The notes under the pieces: generated by a model
What the model was told of the DNA's origin: nothing
The model's input: only the letters and a program-made list of their open reading frames with translations
Databases searched by the model: none
Source: Candidatus Thorarchaeota archaeon
GTDB lineage: Archaea > Asgardarchaeota > Thorarchaeia > Thorarchaeales > Thorarchaeaceae
Direction: 5' to 3'
NCBI GenBank assembly: GCA_016840825.1
Contig: JAEORN010000106.1
Location: forward strand, 6,559-70,558
DNA length: 64,000 bases
Part shown: positions 27,373 to 36,097 of the stretch, one piece after another
How the letters are laid out: the number at the start of each line of letters is the position of its first letter
How positions within the stretch are numbered: the first letter of the stretch is position 1
Translations under genes and position numbers: made by a program

Positions 27373-28641
27373 ATGGCTAATAATCGTGGATATAGTTTCT
27401 CTAGTTGGACTTCGTTCATAGAAGAATCACAGATTCGTGCTTTACTGAAGTATACAGTCAAGTACTATTTTGCCGGGGGCAAACCAGGAATAATGCCTAC
27501 AGATACTTTTGCGAAGATTATGCAGGATCTTGGCGCAAGATATCTAGAGGATCCAAAGCTTGCTCTCGATGATTTTAACTATGGTCCTACAGGAGGACAT
27601 TCTTGGTTTCTGAAAACCCTTGCTAAACGAATGTGCGAGGTAAGGGATATTCCCATAGATTGCGAAACTGGATGGGACAATGTATCAATAACAAACGGTT
27701 CTCAACAAGCAATCTATGCTCTTCTAGACACACTCTTGGATCCTGGTGACATTATTATCACTCCCTCTCCTGCATATCTTGGATTTCTTGTACCGGCTGT
27801 CAAACTGGGGGCAAGGGTAATCACCGTACCTACAGATTTGGAGGGTATCATACCTGAATATGTTGAGAAGGCTGTATACGTTTCTAAGAGGAAGTTTGGT
27901 AAGATACCTGACCTTGTCTATGTTGTACCAGATTCTGATAATCCTAAAGGGACAACACTCTCTCAAAAGCGACGCCAAGCACTATTTGATATCTGTGAGA
28001 GTCACAATATTCTCTTGATTGAGGACTCTGCCTACGCTGAGATTCAGTTCAAGAAGAATCCTAAGCCGATTAAGGCCCTAGACAAGGATAACCATCGAGT
28101 AGCATATCTTGGAACAACAAGTAAGGAAGCAGCAGTTCTCAGAGTTGGCTACTCTGTACTTCCACCCATTGTTCGAGACCAGGTTCTAAAGGACAAGGGT
28201 TACCTGGATCTTTGTACCTCTACCCTAGTGCAGAGGATTCTTGATGAGTACTACAGGAATTATATTGATGAAGCAATGAAACGAGCAATTCCCCTCTATA
28301 AGCAACGATATGAGGCAATGGCCAAAGCAATGGATGCATCTTTCCCTGCTGGTGATAGGACGGATCCAACTGGCGGTTTCTTCATATGGTGGCAGAGTGA
28401 AAATCCTGCTTTCGATAGTAAGAAGTTCATGGAAGAAGTAGCAATACCTAACGATTTACTCTATGTTCCGGGAGGTCCATTCTATCCAATCACTGGTTTT
28501 GCATTGACAGAGAATGGAAATGACATCATACCATCCAAACCGGAACAAAACACGATGCGTCTAGGGTTCTCTTATGCAGAACCTGATATCATCTCTGAAG
28601 GAATCGAGCGCTTGGGCAAGTTACTCTCAGAAAACATCTAG
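27373..28641 (+). CDS. Class I/II PLP aminotransferase (2-aminoadipate/aromatic type)
   Basis: PLP-dependent transaminase of 422 residues. Visible are FNYGPTGGHSWFLKTLAKRM (substrate-arm region), ITNGSQQAIYALLDTLLDPG, VVPDSDNPKGTTLS (in place of YxxPxxQNPTG), IEDSAYAEI and LGTTSKEAAVLRVGY holding the PLP lysine. The order resembles LysN/ARO8-type 2-aminoadipate aminotransferases. In an amino-acid fermenter it could make 2-oxoacids for ferredoxin oxidoreductases. A 171-bp gap with no feature I recognise precedes it, and a clean hairpin terminator follows. Confidence 0.88.
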   Translation: MANNRGYSFSSWTSFIEESQIRALLKYTVKYYFAGGKPGIMPTDTFAKIMQDLGARYLEDPKLALDDFNYGPTGGHSWFLKTLAKRMCEVRDIPIDCETGWDNVSITNGSQQAIYALLDTLLDPGDIIITPSPAYLGFLVPAVKLGARVITVPTDLEGIIPEYVEKAVYVSKRKFGKIPDLVYVVPDSDNPKGTTLSQKRRQALFDICESHNILLIEDSAYAEIQFKKNPKPIKALDKDNHRVAYLGTTSKEAAVLRVGYSVLPPIVRDQVLKDKGYLDLCTSTLVQRILDEYYRNYIDEAMKRAIPLYKQRYEAMAKAMDASFPAGDRTDPTGGFFIWWQSENPAFDSKKFMEEVAIPNDLLYVPGGPFYPITGFALTENGNDIIPSKPEQNTMRLGFSYAEPDIISEGIERLGKLLSENI

Positions 28642-28651
28642 ATTGCATGAG

Positions 28652-28684
28652 AAGACCTCAATGCTCTTAGTTGAGGTCTTTTCA
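28652..28684. terminator. Perfect 10-bp hairpin, bidirectional terminator
   Basis: AAGACCTCAA (28652-28661), 9-nt loop, TTGAGGTCTT (28671-28680), then TTTTC overlapping the end of the stem. It lies in the 40-nt gap between the converging aminotransferase and bshC-like genes and is the cleanest stem-loop in the window. Confidence 0.65.
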
Positions 28685-30397
28685 CACGATAAAATTCACG
28701 AAATACGTAGCTCCGTGCTTCATTCCCTGCACATATGCCCGTTGATATGGTCCAAATAGGTCTGCGAAGCCAGTATTAATCGCCCAATCAATCCACACCC
28801 AAGATGACTCTTGTGATAATTTGCCTTCTGCATATTGTCCGTATACCCAGCTCAGATACCTCTCGATATCCATTTTTAGTTGCAGATTCTCTTCAGAGGA
28901 TTGTCCTTCTTTCTCGATTGATGCAGTAAGTTGCTCAAGAGATACGTTCAAAGCTCTGTACGTATCCTTGATAACATCTGAGAGGGCATGAAGTTGCTCA
29001 TTCATCTCATCTATTCTACCCTTACTTCGAAATCTGGAAATCTTCCCGAGAGCTTTGAACATCTCTCCGCTATGTAGAATCAGATATTCCTTATCTTGCA
29101 GTTCTTTTGCAAGATTCTCATTCCATGGAGTATTATAATAGACCCTTGGGTATTTGACATATAGTGGGAATGGATAGTTCAATTCCTTGGCTACAGGGAT
29201 TACTTGGGCATAATATGCAGTTTCTCCAGGTCCCCCTGCATGTACAAGTACAGGTAGTGATGTGTCAATGATCATCTGCCTTGTGTCAACTCGAGGCGAT
29301 AGATGATGAAAGATCTCGGACAGATCCGGTGTTGTTGGATCAATCTCTATCTCAATATTCTCTCCACAGCTAGGACATTTCCCATGCAGGACTGCAGTTC
29401 TACCTTTATCAACATATGATAGCTCGGTCCTGCTTCGATTACAGACTTCATTGATGCACTCATAGTAAAATGGGACATAGTCGTCTGATCTAGAACCTAT
29501 CCCTGTTTCATAACCACTTCCTTCAATTATCTCTGATGCTTCACCGTGAATCTGTACTAGTTTCATTCGACTATCTTTCTGAAGAAGAAGTTCCATCCCG
29601 TAAGACCAAATTTCTCTGATTTCACTATCTGATGCCGAGAGAAGCGGTATTCCAAGATCTCCTTGGGAATTCAGCAAATGACCGATTATTCGAGTCGCCC
29701 ATTGTCCAAGAGTATGTGTATTCACAAAAGCATTCCTTATCAAAGATAATGCTGATTCTAGTCGTTCTTCGAAGAGGAATCGAGTATTTCCTTCAAGATT
29801 CTTGAACATTGGTCTATATCCTGCTCTGATATCCTCCTCTACTTTTTCATACCATGCATACTCAGGAAGTGGGATAACACTTACCGGTGAGTATTCAAAT
29901 CCTTCCGGAATAGGAATCGAAATTAGATTACCGCCTGATCCCATGATTGGTGTTCTCATATGGGTCAGTTCATTTTGGACGATATCATAATCTGCAACAC
30001 AGAAGAATGGAGCAAGTGGATGCTCCTCAGTTGAGTTGAAGGATGCGATACGTTCTGCAGTTGCCGCTTTGTTCAGGATGAAAGTTGGTCCTCCAAGAAC
30101 CGCTGATTGATGTGCTGATTCTATCGCACCAAGATGAAGATTCTTGATACTTTCCTTTACCTTTGGAGTCAGAATTCCAAGTCCCTTATTGATGCGATGT
30201 AGAGCACTCTTGAGTTTCTTCATCTTTTGGTCGGAGTGCCAGCCAGTACGCTCATATTCAACGAGAATCCCAAGCATTCTCTCATTATTACCTCCAAAAA
30301 CTTTGGGAGGGCTAGAATACAATCGTTCTGCCAAGTCTTGATTTGTATCCTTCCAAATGAAATCTTCGTATACTGAAACTACACTTGACTTGGACAT
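28682..30397 (-). CDS. bshC: BshC-like putative cysteine-adding enzyme
   Basis: In bacteria BshC adds cysteine to glucosaminyl-malate, completing bacillithiol. This 571-residue protein has the family core: SAVLGGPTFILNKAATAERI (cf. GQQ-GLFGGP-YKAxTAI), PLAPFFCVADYDIVQNELTH (cf. PVFWxAxEDHDxxE), LPVLVHAGGPGETAYYAQV and a C-terminal coiled coil. Unlike the bacterial enzymes I know, it carries C-x4-C and CPSCG about 21 residues apart near residues 310-340, a probable zinc ribbon. ATG 30397 follows the bshA-like stop by 6 nt with AGGTGAGGT as ribosome site, so the two are co-translated. The Cys-ligase role is inferred; family membership is fairly strong. Confidence 0.82.
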   Translation of the reverse strand: MSKSSVVSVYEDFIWKDTNQDLAERLYSSPPKVFGGNNERMLGILVEYERTGWHSDQKMKKLKSALHRINKGLGILTPKVKESIKNLHLGAIESAHQSAVLGGPTFILNKAATAERIASFNSTEEHPLAPFFCVADYDIVQNELTHMRTPIMGSGGNLISIPIPEGFEYSPVSVIPLPEYAWYEKVEEDIRAGYRPMFKNLEGNTRFLFEERLESALSLIRNAFVNTHTLGQWATRIIGHLLNSQGDLGIPLLSASDSEIREIWSYGMELLLQKDSRMKLVQIHGEASEIIEGSGYETGIGSRSDDYVPFYYECINEVCNRSRTELSYVDKGRTAVLHGKCPSCGENIEIEIDPTTPDLSEIFHHLSPRVDTRQMIIDTSLPVLVHAGGPGETAYYAQVIPVAKELNYPFPLYVKYPRVYYNTPWNENLAKELQDKEYLILHSGEMFKALGKISRFRSKGRIDEMNEQLHALSDVIKDTYRALNVSLEQLTASIEKEGQSSEENLQLKMDIERYLSWVYGQYAEGKLSQESSWVWIDWAINTGFADLFGPYQRAYVQGMKHGATYFVNFIV

Positions 30398-30403
30398 TCA
30401 ACC

Positions 30404-31570
30404 TCACCTTGACTCAAGGACTGTTTCGAATAATTTCTCATATTGTGTCACAATTTTATCTGCTGAGAAACTCTCTTCCACTCTTTTCCTACCAGATAAT
30501 GCGTACTTCTTTCTAAGAGAGTCATCCTCCAACATGTCGATGACTGCTTGTGCGAATTCATCACCCTCAAAACCCTTTGTTACCATACCGTCAATTCCCG
30601 GTCTAACAAGCTCTGGTATCCCTCCTGCAGGTGTTGTCACTACTGGTAATCTACAGGACATCGCTTCGAGTAGAACCAGAGGCATTCCCTCTTCTGTGGA
30701 ATTTAAGAGGAATAGGTCCGCAGAGCACATGATTTGCTGCATGTTTGTCTTGATACCCAGTAGATGGATGTTGTTGCAAAGATCCATCTCCTCGATCTTT
30801 CGCTCGACCTCGATTCTTGTTGGTCCATCCCCTGCAATGATTAGCCTAGCTTTAGGATAATGATCAACGACAATCCGCATCAGCTCAACAAGTTCTACGA
30901 CTCGTTTTACTTTCCGGAAATTCGAGGCATGCAAGAGAATCTTCTCATCTGGAGCGATCTCCTCCAATTCCTTCTCAGTCCTAAGGGATACGCAGCCACT
31001 CTCAACAGTCAATCTCGTACCATCAAGATGTGAGAACTTCTCAATGTTGATAAAGTTCGGAATAACATGTAGCTCTCTTTCAATTCCAAGATCTTCTTGT
31101 GCTCGTCTACAAAGGTACTCAGAAACGCATGTCACAGCATCAGCCTTTTCTACCGTATGTTTCACAACTGGCTGGTACGCAGGATCAAGACCTAGGGTGT
31201 GTACATCGGAGCCATGGAGTGTCACTACATAAGGTGTTCCAGTGATCTCTCTTGCCATATATGCTGCCATTGCATGTGGAATCGCATAATGGGAATGAAT
31301 AAGGTCCAATTTGGAATCATTGATTACCTTTACCATCTTTGAGGTCAAAGCCATCGTATATGGAGGACCAATGCTATTGAATAAGGGGTAGTCGAATCTA
31401 TCGACTAAGTCTACATAGACTCCTCGTGTCTGCTCCCACATTAAAGAGAAGGGCCGCTGATATGTGATGAAGTGAATGATATGCTCTCTGGAAGCAAGAT
31501 GCTGACCAAGTCTAGTAGCTAGATATCCAGACCCACCAACAGTGGGGTATAAGTTGACACCAATTCTCAC
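30404..31570 (-). CDS. bshA: BshA-like GlcNAc-malate synthase (GT4 glycosyltransferase)
   Basis: BshA transfers GlcNAc from UDP-GlcNAc to L-malate. The 388-residue GT4 protein matches BshA closely at the N-terminus: MRIGVNLYPTVGGSGYLATR, HIIHFITYQRPF, PPYTMALTSKMVKVI and LIHSHYAIPHAMAAYMARE, the last being particularly characteristic. Further motifs are TLHGSDVHTLG, HVIPNFINIEKF, LLHASNFRKVKR (phosphate site) and STEEGMPLVLLEAMSC (EX7E). GTG start with AGGTCG upstream. It is directly upstream of bshC. A general GT4 role is possible, but motif pattern plus neighbours favour BshA. Confidence 0.87.
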   Translation of the reverse strand: MRIGVNLYPTVGGSGYLATRLGQHLASREHIIHFITYQRPFSLMWEQTRGVYVDLVDRFDYPLFNSIGPPYTMALTSKMVKVINDSKLDLIHSHYAIPHAMAAYMAREITGTPYVVTLHGSDVHTLGLDPAYQPVVKHTVEKADAVTCVSEYLCRRAQEDLGIERELHVIPNFINIEKFSHLDGTRLTVESGCVSLRTEKELEEIAPDEKILLHASNFRKVKRVVELVELMRIVVDHYPKARLIIAGDGPTRIEVERKIEEMDLCNNIHLLGIKTNMQQIMCSADLFLLNSTEEGMPLVLLEAMSCRLPVVTTPAGGIPELVRPGIDGMVTKGFEGDEFAQAVIDMLEDDSLRKKYALSGRKRVEESFSADKIVTQYEKLFETVLESR

Positions 31571-31680
31571 GCTAAACGACCTTTAGGACATTGATAGAAT
31601 AATTCCCTTTAAGGGAAATGGTTTGGGCTACATTCCCACTAAGTCCATATCAATTCACAGTACAAACTCATTACTTTGCT

Positions 31681-32415
31681 TCATGAAGGGCCAAAAGCTA
31701 GTTCCTCGACCTTATCTTTCGCTTTCTTAGCCTCTTCCATCCTACCTTGCTTCTCTAAAAGAATTGCTAAACCTGCCCAAGCTAATGAATTAGATGGTTT
31801 CAGCTCAACCGCCTTTCTATATGATGTTTCACTCTCAACATGCTTCTCTTGTCTAGCAAGTACAGTCGCAAGATTATACCATGATTCTGAAGACCTAGGT
31901 GCAAGCTCTATTGCTTTCCTGAATGCTATCTCAGCATCTTCAAGTTTGTCCAATTCAGCACGTATCAACCCTAGATTATGCCAGGCAATAGGATGGCGTG
32001 AATTCAATTCAATAGATTGCAGACAAATAACCTCTGCTCTTTCTACCTGACCTAATCTTTGGAGTACAAGAGCTAGATCCATCATAACGTTCGAGTCTTT
32101 TGGATCGAGCTCCAATGTCCTCTTAAATGCATGAGCACATTCTTCGTATAATCCTAGAGCATTCAAGGTCTTTCCTAAATTGGACCAAGCTATTACGAAA
32201 TCTGACTTGAGTTCGACAGCCTTTCGAAGTGCTTCAGCAGATTCCTTGAACCTTCGCTGTATGCCAAGTACCACTCCAAGTTCATTCCATACTTCTGCAT
32301 GTGTTTGGTCATGCTGAAGGATTCCCCGAAAGACTACCTCCGCCTCCTCCCACCGTGATTGTTCCAGAAGTTTTATCCCTTTATCTATGCTGACTGAGAT
32401 CTCATCGTCCCTCAT
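31681..32415 (-). CDS. TPR-repeat protein
   Basis: About 244 residues made of six or seven 34-residue tetratricopeptide repeats, e.g. AEVWNELGVVLGIQRRFKES, VIAWSNLGKTLNALGLYEEC, PIAWHNLGLIRAELDKLEDA. The C-terminus is charged. A protein-interaction scaffold. It sits between bshA (110 bp downstream, same strand) and bshB (divergent), so it may belong to the same functional group, though TPR proteins are common and this is only positional. Start at MRDDEIS preferred. Confidence 0.8.
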   Translation of the reverse strand: MRDDEISVSIDKGIKLLEQSRWEEAEVVFRGILQHDQTHAEVWNELGVVLGIQRRFKESAEALRKAVELKSDFVIAWSNLGKTLNALGLYEECAHAFKRTLELDPKDSNVMMDLALVLQRLGQVERAEVICLQSIELNSRHPIAWHNLGLIRAELDKLEDAEIAFRKAIELAPRSSESWYNLATVLARQEKHVESETSYRKAVELKPSNSLAWAGLAILLEKQGRMEEAKKAKDKVEELAFGPS

Positions 32416-32527
32416 GATGGATGTCCACATCTTCGCTCAAACAAAATCCCAGTCATAAGGATTATGTTGTTCAAACTGTATATCACTTTGCCAAACGTTG
32501 ATTAGAATGTGCCCCACTGGATAGATT

Positions 32528-33196
32528 ATGCCTAAAGAGAATACTAACTCCATCTTGGTGATTTGTGCTCATCCAGATGATGAAACTCTTGGAGCTGGTG
32601 GAACTATCGCTGCACACACAGAAGAAGGTGTCCCTGTTGATGTGATGTGCCTTACATCAAATGATATCCGAAAATCAGAGCTTGAAGCGGCATGTGCAGA
32701 TTTGGGCGTTCGGGAAATATATGTTGGTCGACGTGATGATTTTGCCATTGACATGAGTCTGAGAACTGAAGTCGTGGACGCTATCCTCCATTCTCGCCCA
32801 AAAATTATCATCACACATTCCAAAGAAGACTATAATCAGAATCACGTGCTGTGCTCTGAGCTCGTCAGTCAAGCTGCAGAATGGGCATCCCACACCACTT
32901 TGTATGATGATGCGCACAAAGTAGATAGCATCTACCATATGGAGATCAATAGTCTTCTCTCGCGTCCTCAGGTTCTTGTGGATATCAGTTTAAGCTACCA
33001 AAGAGCTTTGAAAGCGTTAAACAATCATCAATCACAAATTGACAAAGCTGAAGGGTTCTATCTAAAGTTCTATGATGCCCGTACAAGACTCCGAGGAGTA
33101 CAAGCTTCATGTGCTCGTGCTGAAGCTTTCACCATAGAGATTCCATTCCATGCTGGACCATTCTATCCAGAGAACAGTGTAAAACGACTCATCTAA
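32528..33196 (+). CDS. bshB: BshB-like N-acetyl-glucosaminyl deacetylase (PIG-L family)
   Basis: Zinc-dependent deacetylase; in bacillithiol synthesis it removes acetyl from GlcNAc-malate. The 222-residue protein has VICAHPDDETLGAGGTI with the zinc His and Asp of HPDDE, a mid-chain HSKEDYNQNHVLC providing the third zinc ligand, and the C-terminal half typical of LmbE-like enzymes (SQIDKAEGFYLKFYDARTRL). The family also includes MshB, DPG deacetylases and PIG-L, so the specific substrate rests on bshA and bshC being within 4 kb. Its stop overlaps the convergent gene by 4 nt. Confidence 0.83.
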   Translation: MPKENTNSILVICAHPDDETLGAGGTIAAHTEEGVPVDVMCLTSNDIRKSELEAACADLGVREIYVGRRDDFAIDMSLRTEVVDAILHSRPKIIITHSKEDYNQNHVLCSELVSQAAEWASHTTLYDDAHKVDSIYHMEINSLLSRPQVLVDISLSYQRALKALNNHQSQIDKAEGFYLKFYDARTRLRGVQASCARAEAFTIEIPFHAGPFYPENSVKRLI

Positions 33197-33594
33197 TCAC
33201 TGCTTGTTTCTGTTGCACCATCAGATTTGTGTCTTCTAGCTGCAAGGAGTGCCTTGAGCTCTCCCATCATGCTCATTCCGCCTCCACCAGCTGGTTTGGG
33301 AGATGGAGCTTTCGCGATTGGAGCCATAGCCATGTCTGGTGATGCGTCTGCAGCAGCGGAAGGTGATAAGGTAGCTCCTGATGCGATTCTATTAGCTAAT
33401 GAGTCAATCCTTGAATCTAGAGCTGAAATCTGCCCTTCTATCTCATCTAGTCGCTTCTCTAGCAGTCCAAAGGCATCGATGAGCTTTCCTGTTATGATAC
33501 TAACAACTTCTCCAAGTTGTCTGAGCTTCTCTTCGGTAGGGTCCTTTAGGGCCCATTCGAATTCTTCCATAATGAAATCGTCGTCGTCGCCCAT
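33193..33594 (-). CDS. Coiled-coil protein with Gly/Pro linker and basic C-terminal helix
   Basis: A 133-residue protein: acidic N-terminus (MGDDDDFIMEEFEWAL), coiled coil (about residues 40-70, ending DSRIDSLANRIAS), an Ala/Pro/Gly linker, then GGGGMSMMGELKALLAARRH and an acidic tail. The layout of coiled coil, flexible linker and short amphipathic basic helix is reminiscent of eukaryotic actin-regulatory adaptors, but there is no recognisable WH2 consensus. It shares strand with the upstream phosphosugar mutase. Function unknown. Confidence 0.65.
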   Translation of the reverse strand: MGDDDDFIMEEFEWALKDPTEEKLRQLGEVVSIITGKLIDAFGLLEKRLDEIEGQISALDSRIDSLANRIASGATLSPSAAADASPDMAMAPIAKAPSPKPAGGGGMSMMGELKALLAARRHKSDGATETSSD

Positions 33595-33665
33595 TTAATT
33601 TGCCTCTGACTTGATGGAATTTCGCGTAAATTCGCTATAAAGATTACCTGCATGACATAAATAAT

Positions 33666-35042
33666 CTAATTCGAATTGATTATGTTCTCTACAATACCTT
33701 TGGTTCGTTCTAGAATAGAGTCTACCAATTCCTCAGTTGGGGCCTCACAGGTTATTCGTATTACTGGTTCAGTACCCGAGGGCCTTACCAAAACCCATCC
33801 CTGTGATAATGATATACCAAGACCATCCACAGTGATTATCTCTTTGACGTCATCCAAGTGCTTCGGGATTTCATCTTCCAAGATTGACATCACTGTTGCT
33901 TTCTTTTCATTGGATACCTTCACTTTTGCTTTCTTCAATGGGTAGATTGGAATCTCAGATATTAGTTCACCAAATGATTTGTTTGTCCTTGCCATCATCT
34001 CCAATAGTTTACATGATGCTAGGAATGGTTCTGGAGCATAGTGAAACTCAGGAAAGACAAACACTCCACATGCTTCTCCTCCATGAGTTGCCTTGCTTTG
34101 CTTTATTCTTAGTGAAACCTGAATATCCCCTACTGGAGTTCTTTCTGTTCTTCCGCCTGCCTTGGCGACAGCTTCATCCAAGACTTTGGAACTATCGACC
34201 GTTGTAACAATCAGTTTATTCGGGCTTGATTTAAGAAACTCAATCGCGAAGAGTGTGATTGTACGATCCCCTCTTACCACCTCTCCGGTTTCTGTTACGA
34301 ATACGACTCTATCTGAATCACCATCATGAGCTATTCCCAAATTTGCATTGGAATCCCTGACTAATTTGATCAAATCCCCAAGAGATTCCTCTTCTGGCTC
34401 CGATTTTCTTCCTGGAAAATGACCATCCAGTTGTCCATTTATGGTGATCACACTACAGCCTAATCTCTGCATCAAGTATGGGGTGAGAACGCATGCAGAT
34501 CCATTTCCAGGGTCTACAATGACCCGATAATTCTTCGATTTGATGAGGTTTGTATCACACTGCTCAAGCAATGACTCGATGTGAAGTTCTGCGGCGTTCT
34601 CTAGAGATGTTACGGATCCAATGGAGTCCCAGCTAGCGACATTGAACTCTTTGGAATAGAATATCTCTTCAATTCTCGCCTCGTTGTTGGGAGTAAATCC
34701 CATACTGTCATTGCCCCAGAATTTCACTCCTGTGTACTCTGGAGGATTATGTGATGCTGTGACCATAACGCCAGCACTAAATCCCAACCTTTTGGTTATG
34801 AACGCAAGTGTTGGAGTTGGAATAATACCAGCTCTTCTAACATTGACACCTGTTGAGATAATTCCTGCAGTGAGAGTGTCTGCAACCATTTGTCCCGTCG
34901 TTCTTACATCTCTCGCTAACAGAATGGTTCCTTTTCCTAGATAGGTGCCGACAGCTTTCCCAAGATCGAGTGCCATATCAAGGGTGAATTCATCTCCATA
35001 GAGCTTTCTGACCCCTGTCGTACCGAAGAGCTTGCCTGTCAT
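33666..35042 (-). CDS. glmM: Phosphoglucosamine/phosphomannomutase
   Basis: Moves phosphate between C6 and C1 of hexosamine or hexose. The 458-residue alpha-D-phosphohexomutase has the phosphoserine loop VTASHNPPEYTGVKFW, metal-binding DGDSDRVVFV, sugar-binding GGEACGVFVFPEF and phosphate-binding RPSGTEPVIRI. GGEACG with this spacing suits archaeal GlmM. It would supply GlcN-1-P toward UDP-GlcNAc, the substrate of the neighbouring BshA-like enzyme. ATG 35042 chosen over TTG 35051. Confidence 0.87.
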   Translation of the reverse strand: MTGKLFGTTGVRKLYGDEFTLDMALDLGKAVGTYLGKGTILLARDVRTTGQMVADTLTAGIISTGVNVRRAGIIPTPTLAFITKRLGFSAGVMVTASHNPPEYTGVKFWGNDSMGFTPNNEARIEEIFYSKEFNVASWDSIGSVTSLENAAELHIESLLEQCDTNLIKSKNYRVIVDPGNGSACVLTPYLMQRLGCSVITINGQLDGHFPGRKSEPEEESLGDLIKLVRDSNANLGIAHDGDSDRVVFVTETGEVVRGDRTITLFAIEFLKSSPNKLIVTTVDSSKVLDEAVAKAGGRTERTPVGDIQVSLRIKQSKATHGGEACGVFVFPEFHYAPEPFLASCKLLEMMARTNKSFGELISEIPIYPLKKAKVKVSNEKKATVMSILEDEIPKHLDDVKEIITVDGLGISLSQGWVLVRPSGTEPVIRITCEAPTEELVDSILERTKGIVENIINSN

Positions 35043-35141
35043 GATACTCAAATTGACTTCACTCCTTCGAATAGAAAAAGGTAACTAATGCAGAAAACTC
35101 CTATATGGAATTCAGCTAAGCACATCAAGAGGTTGTCAACC

Positions 35142-35921
35142 ATGCCAAACTTTGAGTTTCGCGGAGCAAAGATGTTCTATATAGATCTTGATGAACGCGC
35201 TGATAAATCAAAAGGAGAGACCCTTGTCTTTGTCCATGGTGCAGGTTCCTCACACATAGTTTGGGCGATCCAGCTGGTTAAATTTCGGAAAGAACACCGA
35301 GTAATCACTCTTGACCTATATGGTCATGGAGCATCCGAGAAAGTCGAGGGCCCGCCTGATGTACTCTGCGGATTTCCAGAACAAGTCGCTAGCATCATCG
35401 AGCATTTGAATCTCACTGATTTTATTCTCCTCGGTCATTCAATGGGTGGTGGTGTATTGATGTCGTATGTCTTGAACAAGGCATTTCCACAACCCAAGGC
35501 AATTGTCCTTGCCGATACATCTTCAAATCTTGATCTACGAAAACTCATCATTGGTCTAGTCATTGAAACCCTCGAAGACCACACTCCTGTGGAGGATTAC
35601 TCGCAGCTCGAGGAGGAACTTGAGAGATATATCCTTCCTGACTATCAGAAGATTGCAGGCTCTTTTGATCGTTCACTCTTACGGGATCTCGATGCCTGTG
35701 ATGACTTCAATATCACAGATAGGTTGCATGAGATTCACATTCCTACTCTAGTAGTCGTTGGTGAGGATGATGATATAATCAAACCTAAGGTCGCCAAGCG
35801 ACTAGCTGATTCAATCACCAACTCAACCTATGTCATTGCTCCCGGTGGCGATCACGTTCCAATGATCGAGGTATGGGAAACCTTCAACAAACACTTGAAG
35901 TCCTTTCTGGATTCCCTATAA
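35142..35921 (+). CDS. Alpha/beta-hydrolase
   Basis: About 259 residues of the alpha/beta-hydrolase fold. LVFVHGAGSSHIVW gives the oxyanion hole, LLGHSMGGGVLMSYV the nucleophile elbow with catalytic Ser, PTLVVVGEDDDIIKP the acid, and PGGDHVPMIEVWE the His. Such enzymes hydrolyse esters, amides or epoxides, and substrate cannot be read from this. The frame opens at ATG 35088, but GAGGTT before ATG 35142 fits a conventional start. It is divergent from the mutase. Confidence 0.85.
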   Translation: MPNFEFRGAKMFYIDLDERADKSKGETLVFVHGAGSSHIVWAIQLVKFRKEHRVITLDLYGHGASEKVEGPPDVLCGFPEQVASIIEHLNLTDFILLGHSMGGGVLMSYVLNKAFPQPKAIVLADTSSNLDLRKLIIGLVIETLEDHTPVEDYSQLEEELERYILPDYQKIAGSFDRSLLRDLDACDDFNITDRLHEIHIPTLVVVGEDDDIIKPKVAKRLADSITNSTYVIAPGGDHVPMIEVWETFNKHLKSFLDSL

Positions 35922-36021
35922 CATTGAGAGTCATTATCGTGGAATATTTCTAGTGACTTTTTCCTCATTACTAGGGATATTATCTCACAAGATATTTATC
36001 AGCACAATTCTTTTAGTCGAA

Positions 36022-36035
36022 CGAAAGCTTATTAG
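36022..36035 (+). promoter_or_regulatory. BRE/TATA promoter of small GTPase gene
   Basis: CGAAAG followed by CTTATTAG lies about 65 bp before the GTPase ATG, with transcription start expected near 36060. The rest of the 176-bp intergenic region is AT-rich and shows no other clear signal apart from a T-run near 35956 that could end the upstream transcript. Confidence 0.4.
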
Positions 36036-36097
36036 ACGGGTATCGCTCTATCGCAACAAGTGACCACTCACCTACTTGGAATACGAGATGAATCATA

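Noticed and set aside
32528..33196. MshB (mycothiol) assignment for the PIG-L deacetylase
   Set aside because: No mycothiol-specific genes are nearby, whereas BshA- and BshC-like genes are.
33193..33594. WH2 actin-binding motif in the C-terminal helix
   Set aside because: LKALLAARR lacks the LKKT/V part of the WH2 consensus.
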